Assembly (NCBI RefSeq): GCF_000002995.4
Contig: NW_025062476.1
Location: 7,181,001 to 7,245,000, forward strand
Reading direction: 5' to 3'
From: Brugia malayi
Taxonomy: Eukaryota > Nematoda > Chromadorea > Rhabditida > Onchocercidae
DNA length: 64,000 bases
Below, in pieces: positions 17,254 to 31,791 of the stretch (its first letter is position 1; each line of letters starts with the position of its first letter). The notes under the pieces are model-generated. The model searched no databases and was not told the origin of the DNA. It was given only the letters and a program-made list of their open reading frames with translations. Both the position numbers and the translations under genes were made by a program.

Positions 17254-19561
17254 CGAAAATATCCAAAAAAAAAATGGAAATGAAAATATAATAAAGAATA
17301 ATAAATGGAAAAAAAAATTGAAAGTAACAATAGCTACCTTCAAATATTTTCTTCAAACTGCAAACAAAAAAATTGAATTGTCAAAGGGTCAAAGTTCATC
17401 AAATCCACACCGATCGATTTGATTTAACCCATCATTTAGCAAAGATGCACACGTGCATATCCACTCACACATTCAGCTCTATGGCTATTGGGCGTTGTGC
17501 AAATACTATTATCTCACGTCACATATATATATACTATTCCCGGTTCATAAACATTTCATTTCATATATTTTTGTAAAATGAAGTATTCCCGGATAAGGAT
17601 TCCGGAATAACTATTCCAGAAAGTAAGCGATCTTTCATATTTCAAAACTAAATTATAAAAAATTAAAAAAAAAATCAAAACTAAATTACAAGCTATCGTT
17701 GCTTCCAAAAAATTATCTCTGTCATTGCTATAATTCAATTTAAATATTCGTAAAATATTTCTAAAAATTATCTTACTAATAAAAGGTACAATTATCAAAT
17801 ATTCTATCACAAAGATCATCATTATCATAGTATGACAAAAAAAGAGATGTTAGTTGCAAATTTGTCAATTATAATTCAAACTATAATAGAACTTAATTCA
17901 CATAAACATTCATAGACAAATAAAATTTTTGATGCTAAATATTGCAAAAAAAATAAATAGTTGAATTATCATATATATCATTATTAGATGATATGGAATT
18001 AAATAATTTAGTTAAACTTTTGGATGAAATATTTATAATTCAACCGTCGATTAGCATAATCAAGAAAAGATATTTGTTAAGATATAATTATTGTAAATAA
18101 AATTATTACATTGAATTTTTTTAATCGGTAATTAAAGAAATCAGTAATTTATACCAGAAATAATAAGACCGAAAAAAAATCGGAAATTGTATTAGATTAT
18201 CGTAAAAAGAGAGAATGAAAAAAAATTTTTGAAATTTAATTTTACTATCGCATATAGAAGTTAAATGAACATTCATTCCGTTTATGTTATACTGATAAAT
18301 ATTATAAAGCAAAGAAATCGGCAATTATGTTAGAAATAATATTATCGTAAAAAGAGGGAATTTAAGCTATTCAATTACTTCATCATTATAAATTCCAATG
18401 ATTTTTTTTTTTTTTTTTTTTTGGCGAATGATACGAATTTTTCATCATTTCATTCATATCAAATTAATCACTAATGAAATATATTAACTAAAGAAATATG
18501 AAATTGAAAGTAAATTAAATTCATTTTTTTTATTTCATATATCATTCGTTCTTATTTTTCATTAACTTTTCCGATTTTATCACATATTAATTCGATCAGT
18601 TAATATTTGACAATGATTGTATAAGCCTTCATCTTAGTGATAGATTAATTATACTATTATATAGTGGATGAAATTTCATCATTTAGATGATAAGAAATGA
18701 TTGAACATGAAGATAACAAATGTTCGTCTACAATTCTGGTCTATTATATTAATTATCTACTAGCAAGATTCAAGGAATGAAAATTTGACGTAAAGATAAT
18801 AATACATTTGTTTAGAATTTCGACTTATTCTTACATTGATTATCTATTAAAGAGATTTAAGAGCAGAATTTTACGACATAAATTAGACATTACTATACGT
18901 GAAATTAGCATGTATATTCGTTAAGGAATTAAAAATGTTACGCGGGATAGAGATTTTCATACTTGGCTGCTAGGGATTGCTATGTACCGTTATGAGATTA
19001 CTGAAGGGATTGAGAGAGATGTGCTGAGTCAGTACTTGCAGTGGCTATGTTATTACACTATACGATTAGTTAATCCTTAATTTCTGATTTTTTTCTGTGA
19101 GAATTCTTTCGGATATATATGTTTTTTGAACATTATCGATCATAAATTTATTACTGTTACTTTTACTAATTATTGTTGTTCATTTATATTTCATTACTTT
19201 TTTGTCTAATTTTATCTAAGTTTAATTGATTAAAATTGAATTTTTAACTTTTTATAATAAAATTATTTAACTTCGAAAGGTTTTTCTTTTTTTACTCTTT
19301 CTTTTTAATGGTTTAAAGGTCTTATGCAAATCTTTTTTGTCATATTTGTACGGCATTACTACATCTGTTACAGCATTGCTACACATCTATCACACATTTG
19401 AATATGTAGTTGCTGGAAAATTCTATGTTTCTCACAATTATCTTTCAAACATTCTTATATTATTTCATTCCTATGTGTAACAGTTTTACCATATGTTTTC
19501 TTTAACATGTATGATCATTGTGCAAGTTGTATGAAAATGCATAATGTAAAATTTTGTTTGT

Positions 19562-19563
19562 AG
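19562..19563 (+). other. Probable SL trans-splice acceptor of RCC1
   Basis: TTTGTTTGTAG ends 3 nt before the RCC1 ATG. The frame has no upstream coding exon, so this is a likely spliced-leader acceptor giving a nearly absent 5' UTR. Confidence 0.6.
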
Positions 19564-19566
19564 GAA

Positions 19567-22500
19567 ATGCCACCTAGAAAAGTAGCTCGTAAAGTGACAC
19601 AACAACCAATGGAAGTGTTAAAACATCGGAAGACTGAAAAGAAGAAGGGAAGAAAACGAGAAAAGAAAAAGGGAAAGGAAACGATAAAAGCTTCTTTAAC
19701 AACAGCACCGATATCGTTAATGGGAACACAAAATGGAATCACCATAAATAAAGATGAACATATTGAGATGGAAGAACCAGCGATTTCTTCGTCACAATCT
19801 TTAATGATGAACGTAAGTATTTTTCATCGTTACTAGTTATTCTATCATAATTTCTGTGAAGTGTAAATTGTTAGGTTTTTGAATGTTTGATACTTTCGAT
19901 ATAAAATCATAAATATGCAAGGGAAGGAGTGAGAAGGGAGTACGAAATGTAGTAATTCTATGACAAGAATACATACTCTTCTCTGTTTGTAAGCCTCATT
20001 TTGCGTAGAGTATTCTTGAAAGAGGTCAGATAACTGATAACAATTCAATGATATTAAGGGTGAATACGACAGTCCGCGAATGAGTGAACGTGGGAAGAAG
20101 CGAAAACTTGTCTCTTTGGACCTAAGCAACTCTTCTATTGCAAATCGAACTCTCAGTAAGTACCTTTGAATGTGATTTTGAAAACTTTTGAGAATAAGCT
20201 CAAGTGTTTATTATAATTAAGAGCATATCATATTGGTAATTTTAAGCTTTACTGAATATGACTGATCAGAAAAATACAGACTTTAGGTAAATTAGTAATT
20301 TGAATCTATTTCTTCAATTACCTGTTCTTGTTACTTATCTTTTAATCTGGTCAAAAGCATTATTATTGGACAAAAAACAATAGTACGCATTGATTGGATA
20401 TAAAAATTGGTGATGGTTAGAAGCTTTCTGAATGAATATTACGACATAACCAACAGTTTTGGCAGTGTTTCAGATAGCAGTGCCGGTAGTTCAACCACCC
20501 GTCGGTTGAAAAAGTTCCATTTGTCGGTTGAGAGTTTTTTGCCAACTGAAAAAGGTGATCGAGTGTTGAGTTGTGGCGAAGGCGAACAACTTGGACATCC
20601 AGGGCGCAGTACAACTCGGAAGCCTCGAGCCATTAGTACGCTTCCAGAAGAGAAATTAATCGTTCAGGTTGATTAATATTTATGTCGCTGTTGACCACAT
20701 TAACAATAATTTTAGGAATACAGCGTTTGAAAGACATTAGATGTGAAATATCTATAAAAATAGTGAATAAAATTATTTTTCGTTTAATGATTATTCACAA
20801 GGGTGATACAAACATAATATCAGGTGAAAATTTATATGGATACGAGGAGCCAATTTTTCTATTTTGAGATTTAAAGACTATTTCCATATTCATGCTTCTT
20901 TGAATAGGGAAACTGTATTGCACTGTGCTTGCAGAATCGTATTTAAGGATATATTTTAGGTAATAGCAGGTGGAGTTCACTCATTGGTGTTAATGGAAGA
21001 TGGTACAGTGTATGGTTGTGGAATAAACGAAAAAGGTACTATGCCGGCTGAAGGTGTCGAGCCAGAGGGATCATCGGATAAACTGGCTCCAATTAAATTC
21101 AGTGACTTACTGATACAGCGCCATGGAAAGGTTCTTACTGTTTGTATAATTCTTGGATGATTTTAAATATTTGGCTGAAAAGAGAATAATTAATTGTATT
21201 TTCAGGTAGTTATGCTTACCGCTGGTGCTAGTTTCTCGGCAGCACTCACTGATAAAGGAAGTGTAATTGCTTGGGGTAATTTACGGGTAATTTTTATTTC
21301 GATGACTTTTTTTTTGATAAATTTATGTTCTGTAAATGCTCTTAATGGTGAATAATCATTTGTTTAAGGGTATGTCGGGCTGCATTGAAAGCCACGAAAC
21401 TTTGCTGGAAATGGAGAAACAACCAGTAGTCATAGTGCAACACCATCAAAAAGTCATCGTAAAGGTATTTACTTTCTCATATTCAGTGAATTGGGATCGC
21501 TATCTGTTTTTGAATAGCTTACATAATTTACCCATTAATTTTGCGAAAAATTTGCAGATTGCAGCAGGTGAGAATCATTTGGTAATGCTAACAGAGAGTG
21601 GAGAAGTGTTAACGTTCGGTGATGGCTCGGTTGGTCAATTGGGCAGATGTTCACGGGTGTCGCACATTCGCTCCCAACGAATGGTAAACGATTCACCAGA
21701 CTCGTTAAGAATCTCAGTTTATGATAAGGGTAAAAAGAAACTGGTATTATTCGATAATATTATGGCCGGTGGATTTTGGACTGCTGCTCGATCTATTGAT
21801 GGCGTTATTTATGTATGTGGATTGAACAATTTTGGGCAGTTGGGTGTGCCAACACCAAAAGCGCTAGAAGATGAAGGTTGGTACTGCATGTTTCCTGTTC
21901 GTAATTCGACAAAGACTTCCGTATACTTTTTTTTTTTTTTGTAGCAAAGTGCGAGAATCGGATCGCGTCGCATTCTTTGCATTGCTTTTGAAGCCAAAAA
22001 ATTCAGTCTGATCCTTCACGGACGGCTAGCTTGCTATGCATTATCCCAACAAAAAAAAAAAATGGAAATTCTCGCTTTCTTTATATGTTAATTAGGTTTA
22101 TAATGGATTTTGTAGATGATGAACCAGAACTGAAGATAATGCATCCGATTAAGGCGAGCGCATTCGAAAGCACAACAGTTGTTGAGTTGAGTGGTATCCA
22201 GCATATCATTGCTTTGAATACACAGGGTAATAGCTCCTCATCATCATGGATCAAAAAATTTTCTGTATATAATGTGTTCTTGTAAGTACAGTTGATTTCC
22301 AACTTTTCTACAGTAGAAGATATCTAATAACTTTTAATATAAATAATTGATATAGTTTTTAAAAACAAAAAACTTTATTAGGTGAAGTATATGGCATCGG
22401 GAAAAACACGGATAATGCGCTGGGATTAGGCACGTGGAGTGGTAAGGAGGATGACCATTGGAAATATTCGGAACTACAAAAGATCGATGTACCGGAGCAA

Positions 22501-22875
22501 ATCAAGGGAATATCGGCTAGTCTTGGTTGCTCGATTGTTTGGACTGATAGTGGTAACCTTTGCATTATCACTTGCTATCAATAAAGTTATTCACTATGAG
22601 AATGTATGATTAGTTCCCATATTAGATGTGATTAAACAAAATGCGTTTTCATAGATCTAGTTCCATAGAAGTACAATTTACCATTGTCGTTTTTAGGAAA
22701 TGCCTACTCTTGGGGTTATGATTCCTCCGGTCAGCTTGGTTTGGGGATCAAAGATGATGATGATAAGATGGTTCCGCGACCACAAAAGATTACTTCGGCA
22801 CACCTCGATGGTTATCGCGTTGTTGAAGTATCATTGGCCGATAATCATGCTCTTTTCCTTGCTAAGAAGTTATGA
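19567..22875 (+). CDS. ran-3: RCC1 / RAN-3, Ran guanine-nucleotide exchange factor
   Basis: RCC1 sits on chromatin and loads GTP on Ran, setting up the Ran-GTP gradient for nuclear transport, spindle assembly and nuclear envelope formation. Exons: 19567-19812, 20059-20155, 20474-20667, 20960-21130, 21206-21286, 21369-21464, 21558-21876, 22116-22226, 22382-22552, 22697-22875; all phases agree, about 554 aa. The N-terminus is long and basic ([13 protein letters not shown] and ERGKKRKL), fitting a nuclear localisation and chromatin-binding tail. Seven-bladed propeller repeats follow: [60 protein letters not shown] with [26 protein letters not shown] and [14 protein letters not shown], ending [11 protein letters not shown]. 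The acceptor of exon 2 (ATTAAG) is the weakest; the exon may be optional because its 97-nt length affects frame, or a nearby site may be used. Family assignment is certain. Confidence 0.94.
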
Positions 22876-24920
22876 ACAGTGAACATTACAGTCGTAAAAT
22901 TGCATTCATAAAATTAATTTTGCTTAAACATGTATCGTGATTTCGATAGTACTGAATTGATTTGGGGATATGTTAGGGCATTATGAATATTCTTTTAGTC
23001 TTGAATATTTTTGTATTACTCCTGATAGATTAACCCTATTTTTTGATCATTCATTTTGCGTCGAATTTTCTGTCACTATTTGAGTCATAGCATCGATTAA
23101 AGTCGTCCATCTATTTCTTTACTTAGATGATTTTTCAGATTGTTTACATTGCTTTATGCTTTTCAAATCGCTCGCTGTTCTACCTAATATTTCTACTTGT
23201 TCCATTGTGATCGTGATATGTGCACAATAGTGACCCCCATCATCGCAGTTCTTCACGTTATTTCATTCATATATAGAACAACTCAGAATTTAATGGGACA
23301 CATGAAGAGAAATTTGTTTTTAAGCACGCATGGGCTGTGCAAAGTCTTGATGCTACACTTCCTTATTTGTTAGGTAAGTAGTTGTTGACAGGAAAACAAA
23401 ATATGAGCTGGGCTGTTTTTTCCTTTTATAGGATGAGGAAATAATGCAATGATGATTAATGTTGCCTTCCCCATAGTCTTCATCCGTTTATGGATGAATT
23501 AAATAGTATCCTCTCTATTTGTTTTATAGAAGCATGTCATTGTCGATGTGTTTCTATAGGGAATGATTAGGAATTTGTTGAAGAAAAACGAGATGAATTT
23601 TTTGTTGCATAATGTTTTGCCGACTACATTCCTATCAGAAATTCATCTACTGCGTTAAAAACATATTCAACCACTATAAGTTTTGGCTGAAGATTTCTCT
23701 ACATGATTACATATAACAACAGATAAAATGCAACTAATGATATCGAAGTATTTTTTATAAAAATCGATTAAATTTACTCAAAGAAACATGACAACAAGAC
23801 TGACAGAATAAATTGCTGCAATTTGCCGTAAACATAAAAATGCGTTGAATAAAAATCGATATATTGTTTGAAGTAGCTCAATTAAAGTGATGTATTATGC
23901 AGTAAAGCAGATGAAATATTAGTAAATGCACGGCTACAATTGGAATCCTATTAATAGCAGTATTGACAGAAGTAACATGTATTAATATAATGTCAGCCTT
24001 CCAAAAAAAGAAAATTTGCTTACAAAATTCTTAGCATACTCGGCTTACTCATAATAATATAGCAGAATTAAATTACGTTTAATAAATTCACTAGTTTGAA
24101 TCGATGTATACTGTCTTGCATAAAAAAGATGTGAAATATAGAGTCTTTCTAAAAAGGATGGAAGCTTTTTGTTATATATAGTCTCAATATTTGATTCATC
24201 TATTCGTCAGGTATCTATCTGCTCAGCAAATGGTACAGTGCCATGGAACACTTTTTCGAAAAATTTTGTTGCTTTTTCATCCAATAGTCATTCCCAACAA
24301 GGAATAACAAAGTGCACCTATATAAACTATATGTAGCCTAGCGCGGAAGGCATTAAATGCGTTGAAGGCCACAAAATGGAAATTTGGGGGGCTATTATAA
24401 ATGCATCGATAAAAACAATACATACAGGTAAACACATACATTTCATACAAATTAATAAAAATTACAAATATGCAAAACTCTAAAAGAAATGTAATGAAAA
24501 GACGACAAGAACCCAGCATTTCTACTTCCACTTAAATCGAAAACTTTTAGCTCTACAAGGACTTAAATTATTATTTTCAACCAAAATTCAAATTAAGACA
24601 ATAACGGCTTGGTCGCTATGATAAGATTAATAAGTGGAGAGCTTTTACGACCACAAATGCACAAGAAAATAAAAAATGAACAATAAGAAACGAAAAAAGG
24701 CTTAACTGGTAAACTACTGAAGGAAATTACAAATGCTCAACTCTACATAGGGTGAAAAATAATGCCGTAAGGAAGATAAAATTTCAACTGGACTGAGTCA
24801 TACCCGCCTTTCAACCACTAGAAGGAAGATCATTAAATGCTTTGGTGTCCATTCCTGTCTTTACATTTAAGCACTTACCGTTTGTCAGGACCGGATACTA
24901 ATTGCTTATTGTTTCAGAAT
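22876..24920. other. Intergenic region between converging RCC1 and CDC14
   Basis: About 2 kb with no supported exon, tRNA or repeat array on either strand. It contains the two 3' UTRs. Short open frames here (for example minus 24277-24531) lack splice support and family resemblance. Confidence 0.5.
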
Positions 24921-27900
24921 TCACTTAGATTCCGTCGAGCCTAAAATCTGCGAATCAATCGTTGTATAGGGCTTTAATTCTTTTTAACTGAGATAGAAAT
25001 GATGCGCAGTCCATACAGAATGGATGGTAGGAAAATAATTTTTCAGATAATATTTTGTGAAAAAACTATGAAACTACTTACAGAAATACCGATAAGAGCA
25101 ACCGAATTGGGCGCAAGTTCCTTGGCAGGATCAGTGAAACGAAACACACTATATGTTTTGTTATTATTTCGCGGCCTTAGTTCATAAACTGATGCAGGCA
25201 AATTAACTTTAACTCCTGAGCATGCATAAGGCTTACTGCGTATGCTGAAATAATTCTTAATGATTTATTCATGATACTTCAATACATGAATAGGTTAACT
25301 ACTACGAAAACCTAGCAATAAGCCAAAAAGCACTACTACCTTGCAACATCATTAAATTCCTTCTCCAATACAAGAAAAAAATTTACGTTGCAAGTCTTCG
25401 CGTTGATTTGCATTTTGTTAACGGTCTATTACTTGCTGTAGAAGTCGTTGCAGATACCGTAATTCGTGAAATCTGAATATAATCTACTATGAAATTAACT
25501 ATAGAATTGCCTAGGAATGTGATTATACTCTTGTGACTCTTGATTATACTCAACTCTTTTCACATTCAATTCATATTTAATATTATTTTTTTACCAACCC
25601 AATAAAGATTATTTCTTTGATAGAAAAAAGGAAAAATTTCTTGCAACTTGCAATTAGGATAATGTTTTGTATTCTGTGATTTCCTGATTGCAGATATAAT
25701 AATCCCTGTTTTGTATACATAATACTATATAAGTTCAGTAGAAATATACATTCTGAATTGCAGTGATAAAAATTACCGGCGGTGGTGGTATACTAACATC
25801 ACCATAGCTTCGCAAAGAACGTCTTGCCGATGTATTACCACTGGTTGATAGTGGTTTAACGGGAGTTGTAGGTGATGTGAATTTTGCATGCGATATAATA
25901 GTACGTTGTGATTTAGCCTTCTGAACCAACAAATGATCACCCTGACTTGGTTTCCCATCATTTTTCTCACCACATTCCTTATCTATCATGTTCTGTAGCT
26001 GCAAAGCATAGAATTAAGGAGAATGACACATTATTGAAGACGATTTAGCTCTCCTTTTTCTTTTTTGTTCTAGGATAAATGGGTCATTTTTTCTCTTTGC
26101 TTTTTCCTTTCCTTTCCCAATTTTCTACTTTTAAATATACAACTTCATTAGTTTTCTTTGGTGAACATTTCAATGCGAGAGGCCGAGATGTTGGTAGCAC
26201 TATTCCTTTCGAGCTCGAATCTTCAATACTAATTTCATTCACCTGAAAATTTTTGAAGATATTTTAAAGCAATTACCAATAAACGAACGCTGTGTCTTAT
26301 TTTGATCTGAATGCTGAAATAAGAAGTTTCTGCTCAGCGAACCTTATTAGTCAGTTGCGAAAGATGAGTGGAAGCGGGTTTAGAACCCATTGCCCAGCAC
26401 CACGGCTGCTTTTCAATAAGGAACTCCTGCTGTGGTCCAATCACTGAACCAGGCCTGCAAATCCGTAACCAAGCTATTGATTCAGCTGCTGTCACGCCGT
26501 ACTCTTTCATCAACCAACAAGCTATCAGCGTCCCTGTCCGACCTAATCCTGCCTGAAATTTAATATAAATAATATTCATTGAGACAGTCGAATCCACTGA
26601 GTTAATTGATTAAATGATCCAAATACCTTGCAGTGAACGGCCACGCCCCCCTTTGCGCTATCAACAACATTAATAAATCGTTCAACGATTTCATCGGATG
26701 GTACCGAACCATCAACAAAGAAGAGATCAACATGCTCGAAACCTGCGTCTAAAAACCTATAAAAAAATTTCAGTGGAAAATGTTACAAAAAATGGAATTA
26801 AGAAGAGCTCTGTCATTTTTCAATATGTCTCAACAACTATAAATAAAAACGAACCTTTTGGCATCGTACATGCGTTTGTTAAGTCTTATAATAGTCGAAA
26901 TGTTATGTGTGCGAAAATAATCAAAATACACTTCCGGTGCGTGATATGGATAACCTTAAATTCCTTGAAACTAAATTTTTTTTCTCATTCATTACACAAT
27001 ATCCTTCATCGTCAACTGAACTGCAACTATTTGAACAACTATAATGATATTATATTAAATAGTTGCAAATATTCTATTGTTTCAAACGAGCTTGAAGAAT
27101 TAAAAAAAAACCCAGATATTAACCATTCTCAACAACTGATTTATTGTGCGGTCCACAGAAGCTTAGTACTTTTGTCGGAATGATCCAGTTCAAATCGCCA
27201 TTCTCGACCTTCTCGTAATATTCATATTCATCTGGGTCAAAAGTATCAAACGCTAACCAACCGAATTTCATCGCCTATAATTGACCATATATGCAATATT
27301 TAATAAACCAATTCCATATCTTCCCACAATTGTAAACAATCAATTTCATATCTCTGTTAGCATAACCCTATGAAGATATTTCAGTTTTCAGAATGATGCA
27401 CTTAATGTCATACAGACAAAACAGCAAATGGACTAGTTCTCAAACTTTTTTTGACTATCTATGAATAACTGCTGAATCGTTTTCAAGTGCAGTAAATTTT
27501 ATGTTATTAAAACTTTTATGCTTTTTATGTTTTCAGTTATGTTCAACTCAATTTGTATTATCGCTCTACTAAATGCTTGTTGAGAACTGATAAATACTCG
27601 GGTCGTTCTCTATGCCTACACTGTTATGCAACAGATTGGTTATCAATATGCTAATGCGTTCCGCTCCTGAACAATAGCATTTTGGCCTCTCTTTTGTTCT
27701 GTTATCGATTAATGTATTTTATTCAAAGCTGTTTCCTCTATTTATGAATTTTGGAATTGTCAAAGAGTGAAGATAGTCTTTCATAGTTCGATTCTAAGCA
27801 CCACAAATCGTTACCCTAAAACCAGTTAGAGATCAGAAGTAAAAACAATTGTACAACAGTTCTGCTTCCTTCTTTGCTCTCTCCTTTCTCTCTTTCCCTC

Positions 27901-29157
27901 TCGCGCAAGCTAAGTAAAAATTACCCCATGTAGCGAAAGAAAAAATTACAAATTTCGCGGCAAGATTTCTGCTGATAAAATGTTGCAAAAAATTAAAATG
28001 GAATTTTCATTTTTCTTTCATTTTTCTCTTTAAATTTTTTTACCATAAAAAATTGAATCACCAACAAACTGCTACTAATCAGTTTCCAATAAGTAAATGT
28101 AGAACCCTTAAGAAAAGTTAGTAAGCTTTCCATAAATACCTTCTCGATACTGCGAAGTACATTGTGGAGATGTAGTCGATAAGTTGCTGGACCCATCGCT
28201 GCATCTCGAAATCCGATAAAGCCATCCGGTTCCGCCTTGTGTATCCGCAAATATGCTATTTCGGCCGTCATTCCCAAGTAAAGAATCTGAAAAAGGACAA
28301 GTTACAACAGTACTATGCTGAACGAAACACTACTATTATTTAATTCTTTTACATGTAACATACATTCCCTCGTTGTTTTTCTTGTTATTCTTTTTATATT
28401 CTATGTCTCATATTTGTATTCCATTCTCTTTTTCTTGTTGGCAGTACGTGTACTGTCTCTGTATTGATTTAGTTTATTTGTTGCCCTCTTTTTTAAAAGT
28501 TCTATGTATTATTACTTATAGTATTAACTACAAAAATTAGAAGTTTCAATTAATTCATAAATTCCCGACGAGTAAGATAATTATTTTATGCAAAAGTAAG
28601 AATTAAAAATGAAACCGCATAAGAAGCCACTAAATAGGCTGTATTTACTCGACATTCATCAGCAGGTCCACAGCATACCACTACAGATTTTTCATCGTCT
28701 ACGTCCTAAATTCAAAAAAGAAAATAAACAGGACTGAATCCAAATAAAGACTGCCTTCATCACCCTCCATCAAAAAATAATTTCAAACAAAAAATTACCT
28801 TAATTATGTTAAAACAGAAGTCGAGAAAGGAAACTTGTCTATTCAAAGATCTCACGATAGATGATCTTTCTAAGACGAGAAACCTATCCAGACGCGATAA
28901 ATGATTTTATATATTCTTAAACATACTTCTAATCTTTCCGTAAGATTTTGACAGAATCGGTAAAGTACAGACAGATTTAACGGGCCAAAATCAGAGTAAA
29001 AACTATCATAATGCACTTCGTCATCAACGTAATAATAATCCGTATAGCGGTCTGATTTCGGTCGATTTTGGAATGCACAGAAAAAGAGCTTTTTCGGAAT
29101 AATCTCTGCTAATCGTCCATGTAAATTACTGTTCTGTGTCAATGATTCTCGAGCCAT
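24921..29157 (-). CDS. cdc-14: CDC14 dual-specificity phosphatase
   Basis: CDC14 removes CDK-type pSer-Pro marks; in worms it acts at the central spindle and in cell-cycle quiescence. Exons (complement): 28927-29157, 28649-28705, 28140-28286, 27124-27274, 26855-26954, 26627-26756, 26343-26552, 26141-26242, 25777-25998, 25387-25472, 25082-25244, 24921-24947; all phases agree, about 541 aa. The N-terminal domain shows [23 protein letters not shown] and GPATYRLHL. The catalytic domain has [52 protein letters not shown] and the CX5R signature [11 protein letters not shown] (Cys about 271, Arg about 277), then [16 protein letters not shown]. The core is intact. The C-terminal 200 residues are Ser/Lys-rich and disordered, with ARRSLRSYG and PPPP, ending ILGSTESK in a 27-bp last exon, which is less certain. 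Donor of exon 26141-26242 may lie 3 nt earlier. A TATAG acceptor lies 10 nt upstream of ATG. Confidence 0.94.
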
Positions 29158-30739
29158 TTAAATTATGCTATAATAATGGCTTCCTATAGGAAATACTTCT
29201 TGATAGATTCTTCAAATGTTTAATGGGTTTCCAAATCCTTGCCAGATCTACAATTCATAGTTCATAATTGAGGACAGCCATGTTCTTCTTGTCTATTTTT
29301 TTGTGACGCGCCGGAATGGTTCTTTTGCTGAAACTTGATTACGTTCAATGTGAGAATTTTTTCTTTTTTTCAAAATCTTACTACCATATATTTCGATAAA
29401 AACTTCGGGATCTATGGTTGTCTGACACGCAAATCGCAAATCACGTGATTTATGCTGACAAATTCGTTTCGCTATATCACAAAAAAAAAAAATATCAGCT
29501 TATTAATTTCGACAATTCCGGCAACAAATTTATCAAGTCCATGAAATTCATGAAGAAGTTAGGTAAGTTAATATCAAAAATTCGTAGCACTTTTACCAGA
29601 TTTCAACCGTTTTTAATACTATTTGAAATATCATCTTAACTATTCTATTGAAAAAAAAAAGAGTATTTTGATTGTAAAATTTCCTTCAACAATTTACATA
29701 GGTTCTCCTATCAATTAATAAATCTTTAAAAAAACTGAAATATGGCGAAATACATCCTAAACCGGCATCTTTTTAAGTATTTTTCTGCCTTAAATAATAA
29801 CTGATATATGCTAATTAAGAATTTAACTAAGACGCAAATTAAGTAATATGTTTACCAAAACTGTAGCACTAACAGGTTTTTATAAAATATTCTTGTAACA
29901 GGATAAAGCGAGATATTTATGAGATGAAAGAAAATTCTTCCTCTTTCTCTTCTAATGTTGGACTACTGTACGAAATCCGTCCAAATACCAATATCTCACG
30001 GTTAAATACCGTATCTTCCACACAACAAATCAATGAAGAATAGAGCAATCATCAGTGGCCATCTCATCTCCATTGTTTACAGGTATGCCACATATACTAC
30101 TCAACAATTACCAAAGCTAAGCACCATGACCTATTGACCCCGCTACCGTCCCCCCCATTCACCAGCCAACAACCCTGTCATCACGTGCCTCAAATTATCC
30201 GTTATGAATGGTCCGCTATGAAAAAGCTTGTCTTACATGACTTTGCTATCATCTCTTCTTTTTTTTCAGCAATTGTCTTTCGATAAAAGTTGCCACTAAT
30301 TGAGGGAGCTTCTTTATAAAGGTTTTTTTGCTTGTAAGAAATTATTTGAAATAAGCTAATAACTTAAATGAGATAAAAGTAAAACAAAAAATAACTACAA
30401 GCATCAAAATAACCTCCAAATAACTTATTTGCAAAAAAAGGATTGAATTTGTTTTAGGGAAGGGAATTCAAAAACTGGTTTTCTTTCTCTTATGATGTTT
30501 TATCTTATATAAATTTATGGATCAGAAACAGTGTGAGAAGACATAGGATAAAAGGCAATGATTTTTTTGGATATTTCTGAATATTTTTAATTTAATCAGA
30601 TTTTTTTTTCTTAGAGTGTCCCACGATTCTCGAAGAGAGAAAGTGTGATGATTACAAAAAGGGAACGATATAATTTTCAGAATTTTTTTTTTTAATGTTT
30701 AAATGGAATGTTGACAACTGAGCCAAAAGATAAACGACT
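29158..30739. other. Divergent promoter region between CDC14 and RhoGAP genes
   Basis: About 1.6 kb between head-to-head genes. No coding exon is visible; an open frame at 29418-29639 (+) has no splice or family support. A TTTTTTTTCTTAG site at about 30601-30615, 125 nt before the RhoGAP ATG, could be a trans-splice acceptor. Confidence 0.5.
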
Positions 30740-31754
30740 ATGGGAAGCTGTGAGCTTGAAAATGTTGATTTCGTGGAACCGGATGCAGAATTTGCTGAGG
30801 ATGACTTATTCGGTTTAGATGATATCAGTGAAACGAATTTGAACAGTAAGTTTTTTATTTAAATGACGGAGTTTGAAAATATCGGAATTAGAGTGAAAAA
30901 TATAAGTGATCGTAATTTGATGAGGTAAAATATATCAAAACAATAGGAGCAAATATTATGATACGATTTTATATTAGCTCATAAAAATCATGCAAATAGA
31001 TTTTGTTAGAGAAAAGAAGTGTTATCGAGAAGAATAGCTCTCAGTATGCTTCGATTTATTATTGTAAATTGTTTTTGTCAATTAAAATTCTTTAGTATCT
31101 TTTGTATGTTTTTAAGTGTTAGATATAATGTAATATATTACACTTACTGTTCTATCAAATAAAAGTTCTTCAAAAAAAAAAAATGCTTGAATATAAAATT
31201 TGACTGTCGGGAATATTTACATATAGAATAGTTGATTTACGTGTAGGCTTTATTTGCATCAGTTCTATATTTTTAATGTTTTATAATTGTTGTCAATCTG
31301 CTAGTCAAAATTCCCTTTGAAGTTTTACAGAGGAATTAGGTTTGGCTGACACAATCCTTACCACATCTTCATTTCTGGAGCGCGATAATTTCGAAAAGGA
31401 ACTTGGTTGTTCAGCAGATGATCCGTTTGCCGAAGATTTCTCTAATATAAGTCAACATGAGATTGTAAATGTGATTGCCGACGGTGATTGGGTGGGAAGG
31501 TATATGTCTGAATTTGCTCTTTTTGACGTTTTTTTCTTTTTTGTTTTGTTTTGTTTTTTTTGATGTTTGATTTATATTATTATACTTTCATATCTGATTA
31601 AGTATCATTTTTAGGCCGATTGTGGTAATCTACGCTTATCGGCTCCCTTCTAATAAAACATTTGACCACGCGAAATTTCTTCGGTATTTTTTTTCACATT
31701 TTTAAATTAATAGTTCAGAAATCTTTCATATATTTCATGTATATTCATATATAT

Positions 31755-31791
<37 letters not shown>

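Larger units (their letters stand above)
16753..19566. other. Intergenic region between diverging FAF1 and RCC1
   Basis: This 2.8-kb stretch should hold the promoters of both genes. It contains the AT microsatellite listed separately, a local duplication (an ATTATCGTAAAAAGAG-type segment near 18195-18215 and again near 18342-18360) and a poly-T run at 18403-18422. A 51-codon open frame at about 18926-19079 (+) without start or splice support is mentioned under findings. No recognisable gene. Confidence 0.5.

Noticed and set aside
24277..24531. 84-codon minus frame downstream of CDC14
   Set aside because: It lies past the proposed CDC14 stop, has no acceptor in phase with the last exon and shows no recognisable domain.
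26698..27183. 161-codon forward open frame
   Set aside because: It lies antisense to CDC14 exons 26855-26954 and 27124-27274 and the intron between them, where every phase and conserved motif supports the minus-strand gene.
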